This document shows positions 22,276-29,815 of a stretch of 36,072 nt of DNA, one piece after another. Origin of the DNA: Burkholderiales bacterium (GTDB taxonomy: Bacteria > Pseudomonadota > Gammaproteobacteria > Burkholderiales > JAEUOS01). The position numbers were made by a program, and so were the translations under genes. Numbering within the stretch: position 1 is the stretch's first letter; each line of letters opens with the position of its first letter. Location: positions 1 to 36,072 of the forward strand of contig CANJDH010000043.1 in NCBI GenBank assembly GCA_947473125.1, given 5' to 3'. The notes under the pieces were generated by a model that did no database searches, was not told where the DNA came from, and saw nothing but the letters and a program-made list of their open reading frames with translations.

Positions 22276-23361
22276 CTAGTGCTCCGTGACCGCCGGGGCG
22301 AACACCGCCGTGGTGGTTTCCCTGATGCTCGGTTGCGGAGCCTGGAATGCCGGTGCCGGCTCGCGTTTCGCAGGACGCGCTGCCGCAGGGGCGGGTGCGG
22401 GCGTGCGCACTACGGCCACCTTGGGCTCGGCGCCCACCGTGCCCGGCTTCTGGGCGGCGATCAAAAAACGCGTCGGGTTTTGCGCCACACCCTTGAAGCG
22501 CACCTCAAAGTGCAGATGCGGGCCGGTGGAGCGGCCGGTGGATCCGACGTCGGCGATTTTCTGTCCGCGCCTGACGATTTCACCCGGTTTGACATGCACC
22601 GCCGACGCATGGGCGTAGCGCGTAACGATGTCGCCGCCGTGGTCGATCTCGATCATGTTGCCGAACTGATGATGCATCTCCGCAGCAAGCACGACGCCGC
22701 CGGCCGCTGCGACGATCGGGGTACCTGGCTGGGCGATGAAATCAATGCCTTCGTGCAGCGACTGCTGGCCTGAAATCGGGTCGATGCGCATGCCGAACCC
22801 GGAGACATTGAATTCGGCGTCGACCGGCAACACCGTCGGCAAGCGCTTCGCCTTCAGGCGGGCATTGAACAGTTCCGACTCGACTACGTTGAAAAAGTCT
22901 GAGCGCCCTTCGACGCCGCGCGACAGGCGGTCAAGCTCGCGGGCGAACTCTTCCATGCTGAAAGTGCGCGTGCCCTGCATGAGCGCGCCACCGCGGCCAG
23001 GTACCTCGCCGGACCGAAAATCCTGGACCTTGACGCCGGCCAGGGTTGATACCCTGTCGCCGAGCGCATCCAGGCGCGTCAGCTGGGCCTGCATCTCGCC
23101 CAGCTTGATCGCCATCGCGTCGAGGTTCTGGCGCGTGTATTCCGCGTTTTTGCGAATCTCGTCGGCCTTGAAGTGACCCACCATGTCCTGCAACACGGGG
23201 AGCTTGATGTCGACCGCATAGCGAAATGTGAAGTAATAGAGCGCCACCGAACACAACACGATGCCGGTCATCAGGAGTGCGCATGCGATCACCAGGTGGC
23301 GTACGGTGAAACTCACCGATTTCGGTGTTGCCAAGCGATGCGCAAAGACAATAATATGCAT
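22276..23361 (-). CDS. Membrane-anchored M23 (LytM-type) metallopeptidase
   Basis: This encodes a 361-residue envelope protein. A short cytoplasmic N-terminus leads into one transmembrane helix (~22-45), then a heptad-rich coiled-coil segment (~62-105), and a C-terminal M23 domain (~185-295). The zinc and catalytic motifs are complete: H203-x3-D207 (HEGID), H251, and HLH at 282-284. It is therefore probably an active peptidoglycan endopeptidase or an activator of amidases. The tail after ~300 is Pro/Ala-rich and low complexity. I chose ATG 23361 (MHIIVF) because homologues begin this way and GAAGGG lies seven bases upstream; ATG 23382 also has a GGGAG site and cannot be excluded. It lies upstream of secA and diverges from the dciA-like gene. 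Confidence 0.9.
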   Translation of the reverse strand: MHIIVFAHRLATPKSVSFTVRHLVIACALLMTGIVLCSVALYYFTFRYAVDIKLPVLQDMVGHFKADEIRKNAEYTRQNLDAMAIKLGEMQAQLTRLDALGDRVSTLAGVKVQDFRSGEVPGRGGALMQGTRTFSMEEFARELDRLSRGVEGRSDFFNVVESELFNARLKAKRLPTVLPVDAEFNVSGFGMRIDPISGQQSLHEGIDFIAQPGTPIVAAAGGVVLAAEMHHQFGNMIEIDHGGDIVTRYAHASAVHVKPGEIVRRGQKIADVGSTGRSTGPHLHFEVRFKGVAQNPTRFLIAAQKPGTVGAEPKVAVVRTPAPAPAAARPAKREPAPAFQAPQPSIRETTTAVFAPAVTEH

Positions 23362-23438
23362 GTTCAAACCCTTCCCACTCATCTGCAGCTCCCGCGCCCG
23401 GCCTCCAAAAACGAAGCAGGACTGATGCAGGGGCCCGC

Positions 23439-23750
23439 ATGCCGCCAAAACACTTCAACGCCGACGACCACCTTGCCGGCGCCTACGCAGCCAGGGACGA
23501 AAATCTCGGCCCGCTGGCGGAACGGGCCTCACAACTGATTGCGTTACGAAAAATCTTCCGGGAATTGATTCCCGCGAGCCTGGCGGACGCCTGCGAAATC
23601 GCCAATGTCCGGAACGACACCGTGGTGATCTTCGCCGCCACCAGCGCCTGCGCCGCCAAGCTCAAACAACTGAGCCCGCGCATGACAAGCCTGTTTCAAA
23701 CACGGGGCTGGCAGGTTAACGCAATAAAAATTACCGTGCAAGGCTCCTGA
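23439..23750 (+). CDS. DUF721 / DciA-like protein
   Basis: This encodes 103 residues with the DUF721 layout: a helical N-terminus (LIALRKIFRELIP) followed by a beta-alpha region (TVVIFAATSACAAKLKQLSP, then VNAIKITVQG). DUF721 includes DciA, the loader of the replicative helicase DnaB in bacteria lacking DnaC/DnaI. Betaproteobacterial members are short like this one. AGGGG precedes the start ATG by six bases. It diverges from the M23 peptidase across a 77-bp gap and is convergent with the lpxC-side small membrane protein. The family assignment is by pattern, and the helicase-loader role is inferred from the family. Confidence 0.75.
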   Translation: MPPKHFNADDHLAGAYAARDENLGPLAERASQLIALRKIFRELIPASLADACEIANVRNDTVVIFAATSACAAKLKQLSPRMTSLFQTRGWQVNAIKITVQGS

Positions 23751-23787
23751 GCCCCTTGTGCCGCAACGGTCTTGGGGGTGGACCTCG

Positions 23788-23814
23788 GGAAACCTTTGCG
23801 CAGCAAGGGTTTCC
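23788..23814. terminator. Palindromic element, likely two-way terminator
   Basis: GGAAACCTTTGC, a GCA loop, then GCAAGGGTTTCC form a 12-bp stem with one G-T wobble. It lies in the gap between the plus-strand dciA-like gene and the minus-strand small membrane protein, so it can end both transcripts. There are no strong T-runs. The same core occurs at 35835-35869. Confidence 0.6.
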
Positions 23815-23875
23815 GGCGCCAAGTTTATGCCATCGCCATACAATGGTTCGATGTGAGCAGTTACACCCTATTACA

Positions 23876-24058
23876 CTACAGCAGCGCAAGCCTTTCGAAC
23901 AAAAGCACCGCAAAAAACAGGATCGCAAGCGCGATAGCGGCACCGAATATTCGCTGCGCAAGCCGCCAATACAGCGGGTTTTTCGTAAACAGGTAGAGGG
24001 CAACCGACGCACAAGCCGCCAGACCTACCATTAGGAACAGCCAGCGTGCGATCAACAC
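23876..24058 (-). CDS. Small two-helix inner-membrane protein
   Basis: This encodes 60 residues from GTG 24058, with AGGTG six bases upstream. There are two hydrophobic segments, WLFLMVGLAACASVALYLF (about 6-24) and IFGAAIALAILFFAVLLF (about 37-54), joined by a short loop, TKNPLYWRLAQR, with basic residues. It follows lpxC by 32 bp on the same strand, so the two are probably co-transcribed. I recognise this as resembling small hypothetical membrane proteins seen near lpxC in betaproteobacteria, but no function is known. A chance frame is less likely given the clean helix-loop-helix pattern and start signal. Confidence 0.65.
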   Translation of the reverse strand: MLIARWLFLMVGLAACASVALYLFTKNPLYWRLAQRIFGAAIALAILFFAVLLFERLALL

Positions 24059-24090
24059 GGCAGCACCTGCGGCGTCAGCATGGCGCCGCC

Positions 24091-25038
24091 CTACCAGGCC
24101 GGGACCGCGGCGGTGGCGGCAGGCCGCAAATAGGCCGGGGCGGCGGTCTCGTCGTCAAAGCTCACCATTTCATGCGCCGACGCATCGGATAGCAACGCAC
24201 GGATCAGCTGGTTGTTGAGTGCATGCCCCGATTTGTGCGCCGAATACGCCCCCAAGAGGGGATGCCCGGCAAGGTACAGGTCACCGATGGCGTCGAGTAT
24301 CTTGTGCTTGACGAACTCGTCGGTGTAGCGCAGCCCGTCGCTGTTGAGGACGCGGAATTCATCCATCACGATCGCGTTGTCCATGCTCCCGCCCAGCGCC
24401 AGGCCGCTGGCGCGCAGGCTCTCGACATCGCGCATGAAGCCGAATGTGCGGGCCCGCGCCACCTCCTTGGTATACGGCGTCTCGGCGAAATCAAACTGGG
24501 CCGACTGGCCGGTTTTGTCGACCGCCGGATGGTTGAAATCGATCGAGAACGCCAGCTTGAAGCCGTGGTGCGGCTCGAGGCGTGCCCACTTGGCGCCCGG
24601 GCCCTCACCCTCGCGCACCTCGACCGCTTTTCTGACGCGCAAAAACCGCTTGGCGGCGCCCTGCTCCTCAATGCCGGCAGACTGGATCAAATACACAAAC
24701 GAAGCGGCACTGCCGTCGAGAATCGGCAATTCGGGCGCAGACACGTCGACGTAGGCGTTGTCGACACCGAGCCCGCAGAAGGCCGACATCAGGTGTTCCA
24801 CGGTGGAAACGCGCACATCGCCGTCGGCACTGTCGACAATCAGGCAGGACGACATGCGCGTGTCGCGCACTGCATCCGCACGCGCCGGCAGGTCCACCGG
24901 ATGCACCAGGTCGACGCGGCGAAACACGATGCCGGTATCGACCGCCGCGGGCCGCAAGGCCAAGCGTACCTTTTCGCCGGTGTGCAGGCCCACACCGGTG
25001 GTCGATACCTGCGCTTTCAGAGTGCGTTGTTTAAGCAT
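24091..25038 (-). CDS. lpxC: UDP-3-O-acyl-N-acetylglucosamine deacetylase
   Basis: This encodes 315 residues, typical for LpxC, the zinc enzyme of the committed step of lipid A biosynthesis. The N-terminal MLKQRTLK...[10 protein letters not shown] strand is diagnostic. Zinc ligands are H82 (in VEHLMSA), H245 and D249 (in [10 protein letters not shown]); the general base region has E81, and H272 lies in [12 protein letters not shown] 25038 is the family-typical start. Just upstream, CCCCGA and TCGGGG (25040-25062) form a small inverted repeat that would place the start close to an RNA stem, with no normal Shine-Dalgarno spacing. LpxC genes in this class usually follow ftsZ; here the upstream gene is instead an Lgt-like membrane protein 160 bp away. 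Confidence 0.97.
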   Translation of the reverse strand: MLKQRTLKAQVSTTGVGLHTGEKVRLALRPAAVDTGIVFRRVDLVHPVDLPARADAVRDTRMSSCLIVDSADGDVRVSTVEHLMSAFCGLGVDNAYVDVSAPELPILDGSAASFVYLIQSAGIEEQGAAKRFLRVRKAVEVREGEGPGAKWARLEPHHGFKLAFSIDFNHPAVDKTGQSAQFDFAETPYTKEVARARTFGFMRDVESLRASGLALGGSMDNAIVMDEFRVLNSDGLRYTDEFVKHKILDAIGDLYLAGHPLLGAYSAHKSGHALNNQLIRALLSDASAHEMVSFDDETAAPAYLRPAATAAVPAW

Positions 25039-25198
25039 ACCCCGACGAGTTTATCATCGGGGGGCGCGAAACCCGCCGCCGAGATGCGCCCAACAGGCGA
25101 AATGGCGCGACTGCAGCGGGTCCGCCAACAACGCCAGGGCGGCCATCCCGTGCCGAATCAAGCGCCCGCAGCCAGTGCGCGCCCGTTGGCGGCGCGCG

Positions 25199-25948
25199 TC
25201 AACGACTGATCGGCGCAGCGCGCCAGACCTTCGCGCCAATCCACCCGATTGCCACCAGACAAAGCCACTGCTCCCCGGTCAGGCCGGGCGGATACAGCGC
25301 GGGGCGCGGCGATACTGCCTCGAGAATCAGCAGCGGCCCGAACGGCGGCTTGAGGAAACCAAGCAAAAACCAGATGCCAAAACAGGCGCCAACAACCATG
25401 CCGGTCCGCACATCCGCACCGGGCCCGGCCAGACGGGTCGCGCGCGCCGCCCACAGCAGACCGAGCATGGCACCGGCATCGTAGAGCATCACCGGGTGGC
25501 GACCGACGCCATCGCCGAAATCCACGCCCCAGCGGTCGGTGGCAATGCCGAACCCGGGTTCGGTCAGCGCCCAGAACAGCGCGCCCAGGTCGAGGATCAG
25601 CCACGCCGCCAGCACGGCGGGCAGGAGCGCCTCCGCGACGTAACCGGTGCGCGCGCCGGCCGCCACGGCCAACCCGAGCACACCGCCGGCGAAGGCTCCC
25701 GGGCCGGAATTGCCGGCCAGCACCATCCAGATTGTTTGCGTGTCGGCTGCCAGCGGCAGCAGAGGGAACTGCAGCATGAAGCCAATTTTTGCACCAATCG
25801 CCGCCCCGGCGAGCAATCCGGCGACGCTGCGCACGTTTGCGCCCGACGACAGCAGGGCACCCGCGTTCACCATGCGCAGCGAGATCGCGAGCGCGAGCAG
25901 CGCAAACAGCATTTTCAACACCAGAAGTGAAGCCGGAGAAGACAGCAT
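25199..25948 (-). CDS. Lgt-family membrane protein, probably catalytically degenerate
   Basis: This encodes 249 residues, a multi-pass membrane protein whose layout resembles prolipoprotein diacylglyceryl transferase (Lgt). The best landmark is RHPVMLYDA (150-158), matching the C-terminal HPTQLYEA-type motif of Lgt, preceded by TDRWGVDFG. However, the GRIGNFxNxE signature that supplies key Arg and Asn residues in true Lgt appears here as LGALFWALTEPGFG (121-134). The HGG motif also appears as FAGG (86-89). By eye these catalytic residues are missing, so I call it an Lgt-like paralogue rather than Lgt. Start ATG 25948 has no ribosome site but a TACAAT box ends six bases upstream. It diverges from the DUF3617 gene. 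Confidence 0.7.
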   Translation of the reverse strand: MLSSPASLLVLKMLFALLALAISLRMVNAGALLSSGANVRSVAGLLAGAAIGAKIGFMLQFPLLPLAADTQTIWMVLAGNSGPGAFAGGVLGLAVAAGARTGYVAEALLPAVLAAWLILDLGALFWALTEPGFGIATDRWGVDFGDGVGRHPVMLYDAGAMLGLLWAARATRLAGPGADVRTGMVVGACFGIWFLLGFLKPPFGPLLILEAVSPRPALYPPGLTGEQWLCLVAIGWIGAKVWRAAPISR

Positions 25949-25954
25949 GCGTGC

Positions 25955-25960
25955 ATTGTA
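25955..25960 (-). promoter_or_regulatory. Candidate -10 box for Lgt-like gene
   Basis: On the minus strand TACAAT is followed by six bases and then the ATG. If used, transcription would begin at or next to the start codon, giving a leaderless mRNA. No convincing -35 box is seen. Confidence 0.35.
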
Positions 25961-26000
25961 GGGCGCGCGTGTCGTAGTCGCGGCAACTCGTAGTGACGGA

Positions 26001-26006
26001 TACAAT
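26001..26006 (+). promoter_or_regulatory. Candidate -10 box for DUF3617 gene
   Basis: TACAAT lies 33 bases before the ATG of the DUF3617 gene, in the 91-bp divergent gap. The -35 region is poor. Confidence 0.35.
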
Positions 26007-26039
26007 CAGCGCTCCACACCTTGACCTTCGGCACACGTC

Positions 26040-26489
26040 ATGCAGCCAATCAGCTTGCGGCGCACCCTGCTCGCCGGCCTTCTTTTCCTTGTCGGCATGC
26101 CTGGTGCGCATCAGCTGATCCGGGCTGCCGAGTCACCGGCGGGCGCCGCGCCCCTGGTACAGCCGGGGGCATGGACCGTGACGCCCCAACCAACCGGCGG
26201 CGCCACCATGAGCTACCAGTTCTGTTTCAAGACCGGATCACTTGACGACGTCAAACTGCTGCTGCCCAACGTGCTCGGCGGTAACGGTTGCGCGCCCGCA
26301 GCGATCAACCTGGAGGCCGGGCAACTGTCCTGGAAATTGACTTGCACGACGAATCTGGTCGAAGCTGAGGCACGTTACCGCATCTCTTCGGACAGGATTG
26401 AGGGCAGCTTCACCATCGTCCAGGGCAATCCGGGCGTGCGCAGCAGCCAGTCGATCCTGGCACGTTTCGCCGGGGCGTGCCAGCCGTAA
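26040..26489 (+). CDS. DUF3617-like exported protein
   Basis: This encodes 149 residues with an N-terminal signal peptide (basic LRR, then TLLAGLLFLVGMPGA). The mature part carries QPGAWTVT, a QFCFK strand and cysteines at QFC, NGC, KLTC and the C-terminal GACQ, the spacing expected of DUF3617 periplasmic proteins. These are small beta-rich exported proteins with no known function; the cysteines probably form two disulfides. No clear ribosome site precedes ATG 26040, but later Met codons would remove the signal peptide. It converges on the CNP1-like gene with only 10 bp between the stops. Confidence 0.7.
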   Translation: MQPISLRRTLLAGLLFLVGMPGAHQLIRAAESPAGAAPLVQPGAWTVTPQPTGGATMSYQFCFKTGSLDDVKLLLPNVLGGNGCAPAAINLEAGQLSWKLTCTTNLVEAEARYRISSDRIEGSFTIVQGNPGVRSSQSILARFAGACQP

Positions 26490-26499
26490 CGCGATCAGG

Positions 26500-27075
26500 C
26501 TAGTCAGACGGTATGGATTGCGGGCGCTCGCGCCCGCCGCGCAGCAGGTTTCTGTGGATCTCGGCGCGCGGCTCGGTGGCCCGGCCGTCGCAAAACACGT
26601 CGCGCCAGAACTCGAAATGCTGGCGATTGGTGCGCGTGTCCTCGATCGCTCGCCACTCGGACACGCGTGCCGGCGACCAGGTCTGGTCGCGCCGGCCAAA
26701 CGCATAGATGCGCCGCTGCCCGGTCTCGCAACGCAGGCCCTCGAAGGTGACGTTTTCAGCCCCGCCGGCGGTCCTGATGACCAGCACATAGCGCACCACG
26801 GTGTCGTCGCCGACCGTCAGTGTCGCGCCGTCAACAAAAATCTCCGAGGTGGTCCAGGTGGTCGGAAACCTGATCATGGTTTCGGCCTTGGGATAGGCCG
26901 GGGGCGTGACGCCAAGCTCCTTCCATTCGGGGCCGCTCTGATACTGCAGCGGCGCCGCCGGCTGTGCGAACGCCGGCGTGCCCGACAACGCGCCCACGAC
27001 GATGCCCGCGACAGCGCACCGCACGCCGCGCTGCGCGCGTAAAAACCCCGACAGCCCGGCCAACGCCGCTCTCAA
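26500..27075 (-). CDS. CNP1-like exported protein
   Basis: This encodes 191 residues with an N-terminal signal-like segment (CAVAGIVVGALSGTPAFA). The mature part fits the CNP1-like family: EWKELGVTPPAYP, a FVDGATL strand, VVRYVLVIRTAGGAENVTFE, GLRCETGQRRIYAFG and a second Cys in RDVFCDGR. Function is unknown; two conserved Cys suggest a periplasmic disulfide. The start is uncertain. TTG 27075 overlaps the DUF3501 stop as TTGA, implying translational coupling; GTG 27024 would leave a shorter signal peptide. It is the last gene of the rubrerythrin-led minus-strand cluster. Confidence 0.72.
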   Translation of the reverse strand: MRAALAGLSGFLRAQRGVRCAVAGIVVGALSGTPAFAQPAAPLQYQSGPEWKELGVTPPAYPKAETMIRFPTTWTTSEIFVDGATLTVGDDTVVRYVLVIRTAGGAENVTFEGLRCETGQRRIYAFGRRDQTWSPARVSEWRAIEDTRTNRQHFEFWRDVFCDGRATEPRAEIHRNLLRGGRERPQSIPSD

Positions 27076-27656
27076 CTGAGGTCTCGCAACAGGGCTGCCA
27101 GTTTCTCCGGAGGCAACTCTTCGAGCTGCGCCAGGTACTCGGGATGGTCGCAGCCGATCTTGATCTGGGCACCGCCTTTGAGGGCTTTTTTCATCGCCTC
27201 GCTCAGCTCGAAACGTACAAAGTGGACCGCCGACGTCTTTTCTTCGTTCTCACGCTCGAGGTCTTCGTCGGCAATCGCGTAGATGCGCGCCTGCCCTTCC
27301 ACCTCGACGAACATGCGGTCCTCGATGCCCTTGAGCTTGGCCAGCGCCCGCTGGCGCTCGGTGACGCTCTCATATTCGATCAGCATCGTCGCCTTGAAAT
27401 TGCTGCCGTCGGGGATCAGCGGATTGTAGGCGCCCAGTTCGCTTTCAATGCCTTCCTCTTCGAAAATCTTCTCGATACGCAGCATCTCCTGCACCTGGTA
27501 ACGCACGGTCTTCTCGTCTTCGAACAGGAGCGTGACGTGCTCGCCCACCAGGACGGTGCGGTTCTTCTTGTGCGCGATGACCTCGGCGCGCAGCGCGTTG
27601 CGCTGCTTTGAATACGCTTCGAGGGTCATCAGGCTGTCGCGTGCAATGGCAGTCAT
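27072..27656 (-). CDS. DUF3501 family protein
   Basis: This encodes 194 residues, soluble and charged, with no signal peptide. The pattern (LEAYSKQRNALRAEVIAHKKNR, VGEHVTLLFEDEKTVRYQVQEMLR, IFEEEGIESELGAYNPLIPDG, KIGCDHPEY) matches DUF3501. These proteins are found next to GlpC/HdrD-like iron-sulfur proteins and rubrerythrin in proteobacteria, as here. Molecular function is unknown; a part in peroxide or superoxide defence is suggested only by the neighbours. AAGGAA lies seven bases before ATG 27656. It is 39 bp after the iron-sulfur gene and overlaps the CNP1-like start. Confidence 0.88.
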   Translation of the reverse strand: MTAIARDSLMTLEAYSKQRNALRAEVIAHKKNRTVLVGEHVTLLFEDEKTVRYQVQEMLRIEKIFEEEGIESELGAYNPLIPDGSNFKATMLIEYESVTERQRALAKLKGIEDRMFVEVEGQARIYAIADEDLERENEEKTSAVHFVRFELSEAMKKALKGGAQIKIGCDHPEYLAQLEELPPEKLAALLRDLS

Positions 27657-27695
27657 GGGGCGGTTCCTTTGTTCCGTTTTCGTTTCAGGTGGGGC

Positions 27696-29042
27696 TCAGA
27701 TGCCGTAAGCGGTGCGCAGCAGCGTCAAGGGATGCGCCATCGCGGTGTGCTTGAACCCGCCCTCCGCAAGGCCCTGCTCGATGTGATGGCCGGCAAGCTG
27801 GCAGTCGGACGAGATGTAGTCGGGGGCGATGTCGCCAAACCCGGTGGCCATCGCCTTGAATACCGGCTTGCCGATCTTCATGGCCGTGGCATGGAATTCC
27901 TTTTTCACGCCGAAGGTCCCGGCATGGCCCGAGCAGCGCTCGACCACGTTCAGCTTGGTGTCGGGCACCAACTGCAGGGCTTCTGCCGTTTTGCGCCCGA
28001 CATTCTGCACGCGTGAATGGCACGGGATGTGATACGACACATTGCCCAGCGGCGTCTTGAAATCATTTTTGAGCAGGCCGTCCCTGTGGCGCGACATGAA
28101 ATACTCGAACGGGTCCCACATCGCCTCTTTCACCAGTTGCGTGTCAGCATCGTCGGGAAACATCAGCGGCAGCTCCTGCTTGTACATCAGGGTGCATGAG
28201 GGTATCGCCGTGAGGATCGCGTAGCCCGCCTTTGCCAGTTTGGCCAGGTGCGGGATGTTGATCGCCTTTTTTGCGGCCACACCGTCAAGATCGCCCTGCT
28301 CGAGCTTGGGCATGCCGCAACAAGCCTCCTTCTCGACCAGCACATAGGGAATGGCATTGTGGTCGAGTATGGCCAGCAGGTCGTGGCCGATGCCCGGCTC
28401 GTTGTAGTTGACGTAGCAGGTGGCGTAGATCGCCACCTTGCCGGGCGTGCGCTCGCCGTTCCTGACGGTCGTCGCGGCAGCGGCCTTGGCGTCGGAGCGG
28501 AATTTTTTCGGTGCAAACTCGGGCAGCCAGGCCTTCGCATCCACGCCCAAGGCTGACTCGATCATATTGCGCGCGACGGCAGTCTTGTTCACGGCGTTGA
28601 CGGTTTGCGTCACGATCGGGATGCCTGCAAAGCTCCCAAGCAGGTCGGTATCGGACAGGAACCGATCGCGCAGACTGATGCCGTCATTCTTGAACTTGGT
28701 CGCTTTCGCGCGCAGCATCAGGTGCGGAAAATCCACATTCCACTCATGCGGCGGCACGTAGGGGCACTTGGTCATGTAGCAGACGTCGCACAGGTAGCAC
28801 TGGTCCACCACCTTCATGAAGTCGGCCTTCTTGACACCATCGACTTCCATCGTTTCGCTTTCGTCGACCAGGTCGAACAGGGTCGGGAAGGCACCGCACA
28901 GGCTCACACAGCGGCGGCAGCCGTGGCAGATGTCGAATACGCGTTCCAGCTCCTGGTTGAGCGATGCCTCGTCATAGAAGTCGGGATTGCGCCAGTCGAG
29001 CGGATGGCGCGTAGGGGCCTGCAGATTGCCTTCAGTAGCCAT
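27696..29042 (-). CDS. GlpC/HdrD-like (Fe-S)-binding oxidoreductase subunit
   Basis: This encodes 448 residues. Two N-terminal [4Fe-4S] motifs are at C39-C42-C45-C49 and C82-C85-C88-C93; the second has four rather than three residues before its last Cys, followed by Pro. Two C-terminal cysteine-rich (CCG) domains follow. The first is intact (CYVNYNEPGIGHDLL then EACCGMP). The second reads CHSRVQN then ERCSGHAGTFG, with Ser in place of the second Cys of CCG. This architecture is that of heterodisulfide-reductase subunit D / glycerol-3-phosphate dehydrogenase subunit C relatives, which pass electrons to a quinone or a partner. It has no transmembrane helix. No glpA/glpB partner is nearby; instead it sits between rubrerythrin and DUF3501, so a role in peroxide or redox defence is inferred. 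Confidence 0.9.
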   Translation of the reverse strand: MATEGNLQAPTRHPLDWRNPDFYDEASLNQELERVFDICHGCRRCVSLCGAFPTLFDLVDESETMEVDGVKKADFMKVVDQCYLCDVCYMTKCPYVPPHEWNVDFPHLMLRAKATKFKNDGISLRDRFLSDTDLLGSFAGIPIVTQTVNAVNKTAVARNMIESALGVDAKAWLPEFAPKKFRSDAKAAAATTVRNGERTPGKVAIYATCYVNYNEPGIGHDLLAILDHNAIPYVLVEKEACCGMPKLEQGDLDGVAAKKAINIPHLAKLAKAGYAILTAIPSCTLMYKQELPLMFPDDADTQLVKEAMWDPFEYFMSRHRDGLLKNDFKTPLGNVSYHIPCHSRVQNVGRKTAEALQLVPDTKLNVVERCSGHAGTFGVKKEFHATAMKIGKPVFKAMATGFGDIAPDYISSDCQLAGHHIEQGLAEGGFKHTAMAHPLTLLRTAYGI

Positions 29043-29130
29043 GAGTCAGAGTCCGGGACAAACAGGAATACGTGCGGAGAAAAATGCGCCACAACCAGGC
29101 GCCGGTTGAGCAGGTCAATGCGCGAAAGTT

Positions 29131-29152
29131 AAGGGGCGCCTCAGCGCCCCTT
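29131..29152 (-). terminator. Hairpin after rubrerythrin gene
   Basis: AAGGGGCGC, loop CTCA, GCGCCCCTT form a 9-bp perfect stem in the 167-bp gap between rubrerythrin and the iron-sulfur gene. On the minus strand it is followed by a short weak T-rich stretch. A second hairpin (ATGCCCGA, five-base loop, TCGGGCAT) at 29175-29195 lies between it and the rubrerythrin stop. Both could limit read-through from rubrerythrin into the iron-sulfur gene. Confidence 0.6.
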
Positions 29153-29209
29153 GAACTTGAGCAGTTTTTCCGTCATGCCCGATGCACTCGGGCATGTGCG
29201 GAATAGCAA

Positions 29210-29629
29210 TCAATCGACGAGCGCGTCCAGAGCCTTCTGGTAGCGGTTGGCGTGCGAGCGCTCGGCCTTGGCCAGCGTCTCGAACCAGTCTGCAATCTCG
29301 TCGAAGCCTTCGCCGCGCGCGGTCTTGGCCATGCCCGGGTACATGTCGGTGTACTCGTGGGTTTCGCCGGCGACAGCCGCCTTGAGGTTGTTGCGCGAGG
29401 AGCCGATCGGCAGGCCGGTGGCCGGGTCACCCACGATTTCAAGGTATTCAAGGTGGCCGTGTGCGTGGCCGGTCTCGCCTTCGGCGGTCGAGCGGAACAG
29501 CGCCGCGACGTCGTTCTGGCCTTCGATGTCGGCCTTGTTTGCGAAGTACAGGTAGCGACGATTCGCCTGGGATTCGCCCGCGAACGCGGCTTTCAGGTTG
29601 TCTTCGGTTTTAGAGCCTTTGAGTTGCAT
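29210..29629 (-). CDS. Rubrerythrin (diiron domain only)
   Basis: This encodes 139 residues. A ferritin-like four-helix diiron domain has ligands E19, E52-x2-H55, E89, E92, and E123-x2-H126 in two similar halves; [10 protein letters not shown] (11-20) and [10 protein letters not shown] (81-90) show an internal duplication. The C-terminal rubredoxin domain of classical rubrerythrins is absent, so electrons must come from a separate partner. Rubrerythrins reduce hydrogen peroxide to water. ATG 29629 is chosen because GGAGA lies five bases upstream and the family begins at MQLKGSKTE. It has its own promoter (29755-29783) and is followed by a hairpin. Confidence 0.93.
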   Translation of the reverse strand: MQLKGSKTEDNLKAAFAGESQANRRYLYFANKADIEGQNDVAALFRSTAEGETGHAHGHLEYLEIVGDPATGLPIGSSRNNLKAAVAGETHEYTDMYPGMAKTARGEGFDEIADWFETLAKAERSHANRYQKALDALVD

Positions 29630-29754
29630 GGTGGTCTCCGTTGCATGTGAGGATGGATCCTGACGCTTCATCCGGCGCTGGCGCGATGCCGCGCCGGATT
29701 CCTTGCTCGCGCAAACCCGGCGACCAGGCGCCCGGATTACGCAGAACATCCGTG

Positions 29755-29783
29755 ATTCTAGCGAATCGCGCCGGCGCTTCCAA
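29755..29783 (-). promoter_or_regulatory. Promoter and direct repeat upstream of rubrerythrin
   Basis: On the minus strand, TTGGAA (-35, 29783-29778) is separated by exactly 17 bases from TAGAAT (-10, 29760-29755). This gives a leader of about 120 nt before rubrerythrin. TTCCAATCG occurs twice (plus strand 29778-29786 and 29791-29799), 13 bp apart, overlapping and just upstream of the -35 box, as expected of an operator. Confidence 0.6.
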
Positions 29784-29815
29784 TCGAATGTTCCAATCGC
29801 CGCGATAGGCGCGCT

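Noticed and set aside
25040-25062. CCCCGA...TCGGGG inverted repeat before lpxC as a regulatory stem
   Set aside because: The stem is only 6 bp with an 11-base loop; too weak to call as a separate feature.
25054-25239. 61-codon minus frame between lpxC and the Lgt-like gene
   Set aside because: It overlaps the Lgt-like gene end, is Arg-rich and lacks a recognisable pattern.
29175-29195. ATGCCCGA/TCGGGCAT hairpin as a second independent terminator
   Set aside because: No T-run follows on either strand; noted only under the main hairpin.
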